A stretch of DNA of 64,000 bases from Anoplopoma fimbria (Eukaryota > Chordata > Actinopteri > Perciformes > Anoplopomatidae). Below, one piece after another: positions 12,107-25,898 of this stretch. The notes beneath the pieces were generated by a model, which did no database searches, was not told the DNA's origin, and saw only the letters and a program-made list of their open reading frames with translations. A program made the translations under genes and the position numbers. Positions within the stretch are counted from its first letter, which is position 1, and the number at the start of each line of letters is the position of its first letter. The stretch covers positions 6,238,736 through 6,302,735 of the forward strand of contig NC_072450.1 of the NCBI RefSeq assembly GCF_027596085.1. The letters run 5' to 3'.

Positions 12107-15100
12107 TACAGTTCCTGAGCTAAATCCCTCTTCCTCCTGGCATGCGAGAATAAAAACAGCTACACGTTGTAACATGCTCTCCTTCAAAGAAAGCCCCGGG
12201 TCAGATATTATGATAATACACAACGCTGCTCAGATAGGAACACCTTGTCCTCGAGTGTTGTACAACAAAAACCTGGAGCGAAAAAACATGTGTTTTTTTT
12301 GGCCTCTGGTGATGGGAGGCGGCAGAGAGGAGGTAATAAAGGGTGAGGCATCAGAAGATAGGAGTAATGCTCTTCAGAGACCCACTTGGCTTCCCATTTC
12401 CTTTTTCTTTCTCTCCGTCTCAGTGTGTAAGAGAAAAAACAAGTTCATCCAAGCACTATATCTTTTTACCTCCTTTACTTTAATGTAGCTGTAGTCACCT
12501 GGGTTATATAAGGATCAAATGAAACTCTGTGAGGATCTCGTTAATGCATCATCACAGGGTGGATTCTATCATTCTCTACGTGTTCCGCTATTATTCTCTA
12601 TCCATGTTTCGTACATATATATAGACAAATTAATAAGTAGTAGGAATGGAAATAAAACATATGGAGAGTATAAAGTTGTTATCACTTACTTCTTCCAACT
12701 GTGTCCATTTGGTTGCATTCACTTTAGTGCAAGGTAAATACATAAAGGTGAAAAATAGGTTGAACATTTTGAATACTAATTCCAATACCTTGAATTCCAA
12801 TACCACAAGAATACTTTTTTAATTCCAACTGAATATCAAAATCATACTTGCTCAACAGAATACGCACAGAGTACCTTTAACAGGCCCGAAGGACAAAATG
12901 AAAGCAAAGGGCAGGATTAAAGAACATCCTGACCAATCAGACCACAGTGCCCCCTCCTCAGCACTAATCCTGATGTCTTTCAGGTCCTTTTTCCTGAACC
13001 ACATCAGGCCTCCCCATTTTGTGAGCGTGTCTCGTACCTTAATAGAATGGTCTTTTGGATTTTGATGCGACATCTCAGAGGATTAAACACCTCCCAGCCG
13101 TGGGGGGAGAGCACTCCTCTCCCTTTAAATCTCCCCCCCTGCCAGGCCCCGAACCGACCAGACACATTATTGATCACAGAAGGTTCCCGCCTCAGCTCGC
13201 AGCCTCATTTAGAGCAGCCTCATTGTTTCCAGATGAAACACCTGACAACAGCTTCCCACTGACTGAATTTAATGCATGCTGCTACCTTTAAAGCTCAAGA
13301 CTCTCACTCCTATTCTCTCATTCGCGTACGTGATCTCATCAATCTCCCCCATTCACTCCACTCTTAAAAGCCTGTCTTTGTCTCCCACCAGTCGCCACAG
13401 ACTCCTTCCTCTCGTTTCACTCCCCCTCTGCATGAGAATTTAAGAAAAGAAAAATGATAAAAAACTGGAGGACAGCCATGAAAAGTGATGGCACATAATT
13501 GATGCATTTTGCACCAATAAACTCGCCCCCTTCCTCTCAGGGTCATGAATCAGTCAAACAGAAGAGCTGAGTTGTCACACTGTACATTACACATACTGCC
13601 TAAATCAGATTAGATGAATGGAAATCTTGTAAAAAAAGGACGCTCCTTGTACCATTACATTACTAGCCTTGTCTCACGGAAATACAGGATATGACCTCAA
13701 CCTCTTAACAGCCCGTAACATTTTCATGTCAGCACCACAAACTCAATGCCATGGGTGGGACAATTGTGATCCATTGTCATGTGGACACATGACTCAAACA
13801 CATTCATATGAATATGCAATACTCAATGTATAAACAGTAAAGAAGACTACCTATGATTGGTGGCAGCGGAGGTGGAAGGTTAAAAAAAAAAAAAACACAT
13901 GACTTCCAACCAGGAGGCCTGTGTTTGTGTCCCAAAGTTTGTGACGTCTTTATGTATTTTTCTTAGTTTACGTACTTATGTAACCAACCATAATCCTTTT
14001 CCTAAACTTCACTATGTGGTTTTACTGCCTTTTCCGAACATTTAATAATTATACAATAATTATTCTGTCTGCATATATGATATTTTAAGTTAAGTTTTAG
14101 CTTTATCTTATCTTATCTTATCTTACTTGCTTCCTTGGTGCAAACTACTTATGTTAACACATGAGGCCCCGATCACACCCAGGTGCGTCCCTAGAAATTT
14201 GTTCAGCCGCCCTTCCATTTTCTTTTGCCAACTTTAGACGCGCATAAAACCCCAAATATTCAGAATCTTTCAGCCACAGCCGTGGATTCGCAACCCTTGT
14301 TGATGTCACAATCGGCCCAGGCAACCAAACAAATCAAGCAAGAGGCGAGCTTTCCTACTTTCCTATTGACTTCCTGTTCTTATGCCGTAGGGCTAGCTGT
14401 TGGGCTGTGAGAGAGCTTTGGAATTTGTGAGATGGAAGGAGGAACTTTAATGTCATGTTGTGATCGTTTCACGTAGGCTTCAGTGAGCGAGCAAGCAAGT
14501 AAGGGATCGAATGAGCCTATATTCCATTTTTTCGTTAATCACATACAATCAGGTGACCGCGCACATTTTCGTACGTGTTAAAAAAAGAAATCCGCTATTT
14601 TAACTACGTTGCTTCCTGAAAAAGTCACGTTGGCCATTCCCCTCTCAGCCAAACACAGCATGTTCCTTTACCATCTGTATCCTACCCATCAGATGATTCC
14701 ACATGCCATTACTGGGTCATGAAACTGGCACCTGTCCCATGTCGACCTCTCTGAGTGAGGCAGAGCACCAGAACATCGAAGGGGATCAAAGAGGAACTGG
14801 TTACAAACGCATCGCTGCTGCTTTTTTCTTCCAGCTGGCTGCTTGACTAAAAACAACAACAGCAAGGAAAGAAACAGCGCAGCTTCTTTTCCACTGCGAA
14901 CGACTGTAATTTCATATTGTCATCGTCTTCAAATCAGAGAGTGTGTCGACATGGCACTTTCTCATTACTAGGCGAGGATAATAACGCAGCAGAAGAACCG
15001 CGGCAGCATGGAGTCTTTAGGGGAACAACAGAGCAGAACTAAAAAAACAAAAGGGAGAACGTAAACAAACACAGTTATTTATGATCCATAAATAACAAGG

Positions 15101-18100
15101 ACAGACTACTTACTTTTGTTCTTTGTATGAACTGAAGAAAAAGCCAGAAAATCGAGGCATATTAGAATATGTGTTACAGAAACTGAGACATGCATATATG
15201 AGGAGGAACAAAGCTAAATGTATGCTTATTTTTTTACACAATGGGCAACGTGAATTATACACTGAAAGATGCCATTCACATTACTCTGAATGCACATGCC
15301 TGCCCATGTCTGCATTGGACGATTGTAAGGTGCTATAGCAACCAACAACACATTGAGCATTGTTGGATAATGAAGGCCGAACGGAGTGATTACCTCTGCG
15401 ACACCCCAGGATGAGCAGAGTGTCTGCAGCAGCAAACGCTATGTAGCTGGTGGAAGTGAATCTGCTAAGTAGCCATTTCCTCTCACGCAGCTTTGAGAGG
15501 TCGTGTCAGCTGAAAGAGAGTCACATGGGTGGGGGGCCCCATCTGTTTCTTCAAACAATGGCCCCGCGTTAATCAGATCTTCAGGAAAAAAAGGAAGGCA
15601 GGCTGAAGTGCTGGCAGAGAAGTGACAACATCTTCCACGCATGATTCACTATCACACGTCTAAATGAGAAGTGATTTAAACGCAGGTTGATCAGATTCAG
15701 CTGTAGACTCAGAAATATGATGGTTTATTTATAACACATGCTATTTTAGGTGGGTGAGGCAACTCCTGAGATCATTCTTGTCCTTTTCTGTTCTCAGCCC
15801 TGTTGGTGCCAACAAGTATCTATATCTCAACGACAAAATAGGTCAGTGACCCTGCTTATACTTAGTCACTTCAACCCTCTCAGGCCGATCATAGCCATCA
15901 GTTACAAAAACGAATGAAAATGAATCCAAAAAGCATTTGAGACGAGTACCGGCACCTCTCACAAGCTCTTTTCTGCCCTCTCTATATCATGTTCTCTGGG
16001 TGATGATAGCGTTTTTTAAGATGTGCTAAAAACTATTTAAAATTGCATAATTTTCTTCAAATTTTCTTGCGGAGGACCCCCAAATCCAATATCTCCTAGT
16101 ATGACAGCCGATACTGGCCGATACACATGCAAACATGTGACTAAGGGGAGTACTGACACTATCTTTTCTGCATGTAGCCTGGGAAACAAAAATTATAATC
16201 AGATAGGTGACCTGTAAGGAGAAGCTTATGTGGCTAAATTCAGTTCAGTTTATCTTTATTGACAGACTCAAAGTCTGTCTCAAAGTCCTACAACACAAAC
16301 AACATTACATACGTTACAGTAGAAACATTGCCGCTTTTTAGAAAAGACAAGTAAACCAAAGTTTCTGCAGGAGTGACTGGTATTGTCCTGCACCAAAACG
16401 AGGATTTGACAGCAGCAGGTTAACGGTGTTCTCAAAATCATTCAGCCGAAAAACACAGTTGTAAATGAGACTTCTCGAAAGGGCCTTGAAAGTGTTGACT
16501 CCAGCATTACAAAACAACTCACTAGCACTACGCCCACTACATCGTTTAAGTAATATTACCATTAAGTCATTGTGGGAAATCTGAAGTTAGAGTGTAGTTA
16601 GAGTGCATTGCAATAAACTTAAGGAGACTTGTCTTGACATGGTCTGAACACAAGAAGAATGTTCTTGCCAACATGTTAGCTTGAGAATATAATGTACCGC
16701 CCTGCCTATGTCATTATCATCATCAGACATTTCATAAGTATAAACAACGAAAAGCTTGATTGGATTTTTTTCCCCCTAATGCAAGACATTTGAAATGACA
16801 AGTGTAATTAAGGCCAGCACTTTGTCCAGATTGATCCATTAGAGTTACACCTCTTTTTCTTGATTGCTGGAATGTTGGCAGTGCTCTGCTGATACCCTGA
16901 GGCTGGCGGCTCGGCCATTAAAGACCATTCACTCGTCGCTCTTATAAGTGAATGAACCCATTGTTCACCAATGTCCTTTTTGTCTGCAGATATTCTTTTG
17001 CAAAATGCATTCACTACATATAATAGAGAACACGCATAGACATAGTTGACACACCATTTTGGGGGGATTTTAAGTTTGGCATATCTACTTGCAAAATCTG
17101 ACAAAATGATCATTAACATTTAGGATTTCTAATGCACAATGCAAATAAATGGAAGAGCAGCTTATTTTTCATGTAACATTCCGTTACAGTTACATTTACA
17201 AAAGCAACTGCATGGTTGGGCTTTTCTCTGGAAGGATTCAATGTGTGCAGATATTGAGATTATCCCCATTAATTATTATTATTAGTATTGTTTCTACAGT
17301 CTTACAGTAATCAAAACATCTTGATCTCATTCAAAGATGATGATCTTTTACAGACCATAGAGATGTATCATGTTGTCGCAGTAATTACATTGTGAACTCA
17401 TGAAGAAACAGCTAAACACAACAGACTGTTATTGCATAAATTGGCAGGTTTTCGTAGCGAAACGTACAAAAAGTGAGGATTAACTTTTTGTAGGATATCA
17501 TAGAAACCGTTGTATGAGGATCTGTCGCTTGGTTTATCTTCACGGAGAACATCTCACTTCTTGCAGGTGAATTTTTGTTGAAACCTGAGCTAGAAAGGCT
17601 TCGTTGTCATCTGCTAAAAATCAAGCCGGCTGAGGGAGAAAGCATTTCGGAGTTTGAGAGGACTCCTGAAAATGTGCTTGGTGTGAAAGCTGCCAGTTTT
17701 ATAGCCTGAATTGAATCTCCATTTGGGCCTGAGGGTTTTTGCTCAGAGGACAGACATGATAAGAAAAGTGGCCAGCCTGGACATTAGATGAGCTCCGTGG
17801 CTGTGAGTGGTCGGAGGAGGCTGGTAGGCCCATTACCTCTATCACTCTCTCTCTCTCACTGCGATGTGACATTTTAAAAAAATCCTCCATTCACGGTGAG
17901 TAAAATGCTGCTTGATTTTGCCGGTGGGGTAGAAGGAAACTCAATACACTATCATGCTCATAAAAAACTGTCAGTTCGAAGATGTCAAGGCAAGATATTG
18001 GATGTCGTGTTTACATGATGTTGCTTTCCTATGATTCCTCTGATAAACCCCCTGCTGGCTTAATGTCATTAAATCAATTTTTAAGAAGTCAGAATGTTGT

Positions 18101-18150
18101 CTAATTTACTGAATGGATTTGAGTTGAAATGTCACATTTCCAGTTAATTA
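12107..18150. other. noncoding sequence
   Basis: No exon recognised. Items seen are a short A-run at 13880-13893, a (TTATC)n pentamer run at 14102-14125, and a high-complexity block at about 13030-13310. The rest is presumed intron of NELL1. Confidence 0.45.
14102..14125. repeat. (TTATC)n short tandem repeat
   Basis: Four to five tandem copies of a 5-bp unit. Confidence 0.8.
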
Positions 18151-18169
18151 AAAAGTCACATTTGTGGGG

Positions 18170-18640
18170 ACGTTAAAGCGACAGCGTTTTGTCATATTTC
18201 CTCAAACTGTCACTTTATGCTGAAATGCTGACATGAGACAGATATTCCATGAAAAAACAAAGTTCCTCTGCCTCCTTTTAGCGTTCCTAATGGCATTTGC
18301 AAGATTCCACCATGCCCCAAGAAACACAACCAATCAGAGCCGAGGAGGAACTTATGCAACAGCCAATCACTGCTTGTGGAGCTCTTGAACTCCCTTTAAA
18401 CTAGGAAGCGCTGATCAAATATGAATCAAGATCCCGTCACTGTATTGCCATTGTATTGTATTGTTTTTGGCCTTAAATATTTTCCTAAACGTGTTTTAGT
18501 AAACTGTTAAATATTGTTCTTTGACTGTTTTCAACATGGCGGCCAGGTTATAATGTTTTTGACCATTTTTTTTAAATCTCTCCCTCCCAAAAAACTTACA
18601 AACTTGTCATAGATGATGGCCTCAGCAGATATTTGGTTTG
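18170..18640. repeat. possible dispersed repeat (nonautonomous element)
   Basis: The block carries phrases I associate with a common teleost dispersed repeat: TGACATGAGACAGATATTCC, AATGGCATTTGCAAGATTCC, and AACCAATCAGAGCCGAGGAG. No coding capacity and no clear ends were found. There is no second copy in this window, so the call rests on memory of similar sequence. Confidence 0.4.
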
Positions 18641-20699
18641 CTCAGTAATCAAATTCACTTACCGCCCCTCCCATAAAAAGGATCCGACACGTTTATCAGC
18701 CATAACATCATTATGGACAAAGATGGATGATATGGGGAAAAGAAATTTGTGGATTTATAGAGATCATTTCTATTTACCGTGCTCATAACCTTTAACGAGC
18801 TAAAGTAGCACATGGTCAAGTAATCAGGTTTCTCCAGCAGACAGAAAAAAAATACTTCTCTTGGTTTATTTTCAATTTGCCCTTGTGGACTGTAAGGCAA
18901 CTGAAACTACGGCGTGAACACAACCTTATAATGATCCAAATAAAACTCAGAGAAAAACACACAAAGTCGAGTAAAACTTTTATTTATCCCCAGAAGGTCA
19001 GTTGGTTGTGCAGCATGGAAAAAGCACAGTAATAATACCTAGATAATTAGAACACCTACATCCACAGGAAAAGTTAAATGAGTTACCTTGTTAATTACAG
19101 ATAGGAGCTAGTAGGTATCAGAGGAAGATGGAGGTGTGAGCCGCGAGCTCTGTGAGCTGAGAGTAGGAGGTGCGATGGTTTTCCTTGCTTAGGCGGAAAA
19201 AAAGCAAATGGAAAAGGAGAGTAGAGATGAAATAAAGATGGAGGTGTAGATGAGCAGAAGGCGAGGCGGCAGTGAGAGCAGATATCCTTGGGAGCTCGGA
19301 GAGCAGCAGATGCTGCAGACTTTGCTGCAGTGGTCTGAATCATTCATTCTCCTTTAGTTTTTATGGCGATCTCAGTAAACATCGGCCCTGCGCTGTGTCC
19401 GGGGAGTTGTTTTCTCCAACAGCATGTGAATGTTCCTGAGAGATGATGGATGCTAAAGAACAACACTCTTGGCCTGTTCTGTTTGTTATCTCTGCCTGCC
19501 TTTCTTTTTTAACCCTTTATCTCTCTCTCTCTCTCTCTCTCATCCACACAACGACGGTCATAAAAGTTTTAGGGGCCTTGGCATGAAGTGCTCACCAAAC
19601 GTCGGAAACTCGGTCAAGGTTGACCGTTTCCTGTCAGGTATTTACACAACAGGGTGATGGGCATCCACATCGATGCAATATGCATCAAGTACCATATATT
19701 TTTAAAACGGCGAAACGGTTTTAAAAGCTGCACGCACGTTGAAGGCCGCTCACGCTGCTCAAGGGCACATCAGGAAGAGATCCCGATCACTCTTCTTCTT
19801 CTTCTCCTCCTATGTTTCTCAATTTGCTTTGTTCAGTTATCTTAAAGCACTTTTATGAATAAGCAAATTCTATAAAACAAGCTAAGTAGCAAAAGCAATT
19901 TCTTCCATTGTATATTCTGCCAGACTTAATAAAAAAAAGGCTGTTGGTAATTTCCTTACAATCATCATGCATTTTAGATCAATTGACTAAAAAGAGTAAG
20001 ATTTAGTTGGATTTAAGCACAAAACCTTTTTGGTTAAAAGTTCCTTATTTCCACATAGAGAGCATTAATGTAGCACTAAACCTCTGCTATTTAAAGATAC
20101 AGTGGAGTCATGTCTACCAGAGAAGAGAGTGAGGCCCCTCTGTGTGTGTTGTTATCTCAGCTCCTCTGTGCTTTGTTGACATAGGGCCTATGCAATAACA
20201 TGCATGTACTTGCATTTTAGTGCATGTGAGCGTGCACCACCGGGTAGCTCACTGTCACCATGCTGCCCTGCTCTCATAGCTGATAAACTCTCTGCTTCCC
20301 CCTCATCTCAACACTGTTATTTCTGTCAGCACCTTTGCCGTTCTTCGCAACTTTAGCACTGGCGTTAGCACAAGCTCAGCCCTCGCCATTGAAGTGCTTT
20401 CATATTGGCTTTTAGCAACTTTATGGGTCACTTTTTTTTTTTAATAATGTTAGAAACTTAATGCAACCTGAAAGATTAGCTGGTTGTTAAGGCACCAATT
20501 AATGGAGTTCCTTAGTAAAATCAAACCAGGCTCTTGTCAAAGCCACTCAACTTTGACCTCCTCCCTAAAATACTTTTCAGCGCTGTGACAACATCATGTA
20601 ACTTTAAACTTTTTTTTCTGACAGATAAGAGTGTTTGCACAACCACAAAGTCCCTATCCAACATAAAGCAAGGAATCTCTGTCTGTCTGTCTCTGTGTT
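18641..20699. other. noncoding sequence
   Basis: No exon recognised. It contains a short (CT)n run at 19519-19541, a (CTT)n-like run near 19790-19810 and a T-run near 20431-20442. Confidence 0.45.
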
Positions 20700-20830
20700 C
20701 TTTCGCATATCTTAGACCCACTCATCCGATCTACTTCACAATTGCCGGTGTATTGCTGGGGACCCTACGGAGTGCTTTGGTGCAATTTGGACACACGACA
20801 CGTTCAATATTAATTAACTTTAAATAATAC
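20700..20830 (+). repeat. dispersed repeat fragment, copy A
   Basis: Shares CTCATCC-ATCTACTTCACA, GGTGTATTGCTG-GGACCC and GTTCAATATTAAT with 32515-32620. A related inverted copy is at 34638-34756. Three diverged copies show it is a dispersed repeat, class unknown. Confidence 0.6.
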
Positions 20831-21431
20831 TCAGGATAACCTCATTGCTCCCGACCATAATACAGGAGCCTCGTGGACAATTTTAAATGATATACGTCCA
20901 TTTTATAGCCATTGGTTCTAAATATTTCACTTTCACTACTAAAGTATTCATAAGTCTCTTCTGTCATTGATATAAAAAAAGAAGCCAAATCAGTAAGAGT
21001 TGCAGTTCAGAGCTGTAACAAAAAAAAAAGAAAAAGAAAAAAAGCATTGTGCCAAACTTTGAGGTCTGTGATTGAATGTTTCAAACCAAAATACTTCCTG
21101 GTAGTCGCAGTTGGCATCTTTCCATTTTGTTATCCAATATGTTTATGGTCGCAGGGTTGTACCTTTGACTTTTCATCAAAGAGACCGTGTATTCTCTGCC
21201 GCAATCTTTTGTTCTGTTGATTCAATCGGGGAGTTTCATTTGAGTCTCAGAAGTCAGTCACCTAACCTTGTTTAGAAAATGAACAGGATTTTTCACCTTC
21301 CAGAACCTGGACAGCCTGAATCATTCAGCTACTCTATTAAACATGAGCAGAGATTACATTCACAGCTCAGACCCCCAAAAGACTCCCAAAGAGGACATGT
21401 GACAAGTGTCATTTCCATCATGAACCCCTGT

Positions 21432-23400
<1,969 letters not shown>

Positions 23401-23407
23401 TAGATTA

Positions 23408-23634
23408 CAGTACCAGTCAAAAGTTTGGACACACCTTCTCATTCAATGGTTTTTCTTTATTTTTATTTTTTTCTACATTGTAGATTAATATTGAAGACAT
23501 CCAAACTATGAAGGAACACATATGGAATTATGTGGTAAACAAACAAATGCTCAACAAACCAGAATATGTTTTATATTTTAGATTCTTCAAAGTAGTTGAA
23601 TGAGAAGGTGTGTCCAAACTTTTGACTGGTTCTG
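23408..23634. mobile_element. Tc1/mariner-like internally deleted element
   Basis: The left end CAGTACCAGTCAAAAGTTTG and the right end (reverse complement CAGAACCAGTCAAAAGTTTG) form terminal inverted repeats. The homology continues inward through a GACACACCTTCTCATTCAA block. A TA dinucleotide lies on each side (23406-23407 and 23635-23636), as expected for Tc1/mariner insertion. The internal part carries about 170 bp resembling the 5' end of teleost Tc1-like transposons and then joins the right repeat directly. No transposase sequence remains. Confidence 0.82.
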
Positions 23635-23654
23635 TATATATATAAAATAAAGAA

Positions 23655-23850
23655 ATATATAAAAATAAAAATAAAGAAAAACCATTGAATTAGAAGGTGT
23701 GTCCACACTTTTGACTGGTAATTATATATATAAAAAAACCATAAAAATAACTTTTGATATAAAATAAAAAAAAAAAAATAAAAATAAAAATAAAAATAAA
23801 GAAAAACCATTGAATTAGAAGGTGTGTCCAAACTTTTGACTGCTACTGTA
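23655..23850. repeat. two extra copies of the Tc1-like right end
   Basis: After the complete element come two further right-end segments in the same orientation (about 23668-23720 and 23785-23848). Each starts within an A-rich AAATAAAG stretch and contains ACCATTGAATTAGAAGGTGT. The last ends in CTGTA like a genuine end; the middle one is eroded (GACTGGTAATTA). They are separated by AT-rich simple sequence. Confidence 0.75.
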
Positions 23851-24036
23851 CATTTGGAGTAATACCAATGAAATCTCTTTTTTTAATCATCATAAATAAA
23901 TAAATAAATAATGAGGAACTGATCAAATATATATATATCAAACAGTACTGAGATAAGCAGAAAGCCAGGAGAACACAAACAGACCTGCAGGTCTTTTAAT
24001 TCCCTCAGCCAAACCCAGGAGCGCATCTGTCCGATA

Positions 24037-24048
24037 CCCCCCCCCCCA
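24037..24048. repeat. poly-C run
   Basis: About twelve C in a row upstream of the piggyBac-derived gene. Confidence 0.8.
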
Positions 24049-24149
24049 TCATGCCATTGTACTGGCAGCTCGTTTCACCAAGTGGTAAACCTGCATCGTG
24101 ACCACATTTTGAAAGGGTGGCCAATGGAATCGTCTCCCCTAACCCTATA

Positions 24150-24231
24150 TGGTAATAGCAGACGGGACATCCTGTTCGGGGCCAGGGACGAGCGCGTAAA
24201 AGGAATCTCCTTTTATTCTATTGAAGGGGGC

Positions 24232-24308
<77 letters not shown>

Positions 24309-24380
24309 CATCTGGACCCACGGGGATAGTTTTCATTCAAGGCAAAAAATAAACTTTTACAACTCTTCAGACTTAAGGAC
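24150..24380 (+). promoter_or_regulatory. probable 5' UTR/promoter-proximal region of the piggyBac gene, with (GA)n tract
   Basis: Just upstream of the start codon is a small CpG-containing patch (GGGGCCAGGGACGAGCGCG near 24178), then an uninterrupted (GA)n run at 24235-24301 that ends in a run of G. GA repeats near start sites can bind GAGA-type factors or form triplex DNA. No TATA box is obvious and the transcription start is unknown. Confidence 0.3.
24235..24301. repeat. (GA)n microsatellite upstream of the piggyBac gene
   Basis: Thirty-three GA units followed by a run of G (24301-24308), within the presumed 5' leader of the gene. Confidence 0.95.
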
Positions 24381-24508
24381 ATGTTTCTGTCAGAGTCAGA
24401 GGATGAATCAGGACAACCAAACAGGGATTCTGACTCTGAGAGCGAGTGCAGTCACTGCAGCCTGGATGAGGACTACATCCCGAGGGGTGGGGCCCGGGGA
24501 TCGGACCA
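24381..24508 (+). CDS. piggyBac transposase-derived gene, exon 1 (acidic N-terminus)
   Basis: The first ATG (24381) follows an in-frame TAG at 24327-24329, so no longer N-terminus is possible in this exon. It encodes 42 codons plus two bases. They form an acidic, Ser-rich stretch (MFLSESEDESGQ, then DSDSESECS, then DEDYIP) and end at a CA|GTGAGT donor. The split codon CA+A gives Gln on joining the acceptor at 25898, and the frame continues into the transposase exon. Acidic Asp/Ser-rich N-termini are usual in piggyBac transposases and PGBD proteins. The exon is GC-richer than its surroundings. A (GA)n tract lies about 80 bp upstream in the presumed 5' UTR. The exon is short, so its assignment depends on the phase match and consensus splice sites. 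Confidence 0.72.
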
Positions 24509-25898
24509 GTGAGTACAGACGCGCACATTTGGCTTAATCCCAATAATAAATAAAAAAAAAAAAAAAAGAACAAAGATACTAGACACTCGGGTCTCATTTG
24601 GATAGATAACAGCAGTGCAGCATGCTCAGGGTGCATGTTGCGCCTGTTCACCTGTGCACACGCATTTGCGCACTTGCTGCAAACCTCTAGTCCTTGCTTG
24701 AGATGGGTCGGTGCACTCAGATAATTAACTCGCATGGAGAGCCACATGGAATGCAGAGCCATAAGGAAAAGCAAAAAAAAAAAAAACCCGCAGCTTCTTT
24801 TTCTTTGCGCTGTTTACAACGCAGAGGGTTACTTTGCGCCGCACTGCGTTCCGACTTGTTTTGCGGCGTTAAGCTTGTGCGCAAATTGGCAATTTTTTCG
24901 TGCACATTGATGTTGTTGTATGTGTTTTCTCAATGGGAGAGGTCCACTGACGGTATATACAAAGAGAGGAGGCCCTTAAAGACTCTGCAGGATATGTGGG
25001 CCCCAGACTTCCATGTGCCTGTGCATTGTGCACAAAATGTGTGCCAATGTCGTTTTTTTCGACACCTATCAGCTTGACATTAACTATGTAAAAAAAAAAA
25101 AATACATTTCTCATGAAACAGTGTGCAGGGGGATACCATTGCGCACAGATTATAACGCAAAGTAAAATGCTTTTGCTCAACATGAGGAGAGTACAGCAGG
25201 TGTTTTTTCTTTTTTCTTTTTAAATCAGACACACTTGACAGGCTGCTGCTTCATGTTCCACAAGCTGAACTTGAAATAAGTGCTTTTAATTATAGTGAAC
25301 CTGACTTCTGGAATAAAATACCACAATAGAGTGTAAGGGCCATTGTAGATGTCACAAATATATATATTCACAATTATGGAGTCGGGGGAGGAGGGTAATA
25401 TACCCAGAGAATTTCCGAGAGGGAAGTTGTAAATCACAAATTTGCAAGATTATAAAGTCATACATTTACTAAAAAGAACTTGGACAAATAAGTAAGAGTC
25501 CAAACAGTGGTAATGGTAAAGAGTGGGTTTGATTTGTTAAGGAACCAAAGCATCAGTGTGTAACTATGGTGGTCAGAGTAATCAATAGGTGCCTTTGTGT
25601 ATTTTTCACTTTTTTCACTATATTGAAAGATGGAAGTTGTTTTTCCCCACTTCCCTGCATCTTATAATTATATATAAATATAAATATTAGTATTTATTAA
25701 TGTTAATAAAAGAACAGAACATGATAGAGCTCCTATCTTTAAGGACACAATTCTCGCTAAGAGGCAGTCCGTCAGAAAGGACATTGAAACAGCAATCTTT
25801 ATGATTTATCTGATAATCCATTGGCAAAACAAAATGCTATAAATGAAGGATTTTGTCTTACTATATAATTAATCCTCACATATCTACTATATTTACAG
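24509..25898 (+). other. intron of the piggyBac-derived gene
   Basis: This is a GT-AG intron of 1390 bp, from GTGAGT after 24508 to TATTTACAG before 25899. It is AT-rich overall with poly-A runs near 24550 and 25090, and has no credible coding content. Introns are uncommon in young DNA transposons but known in PGBD genes and some piggyBac elements. Confidence 0.65.
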
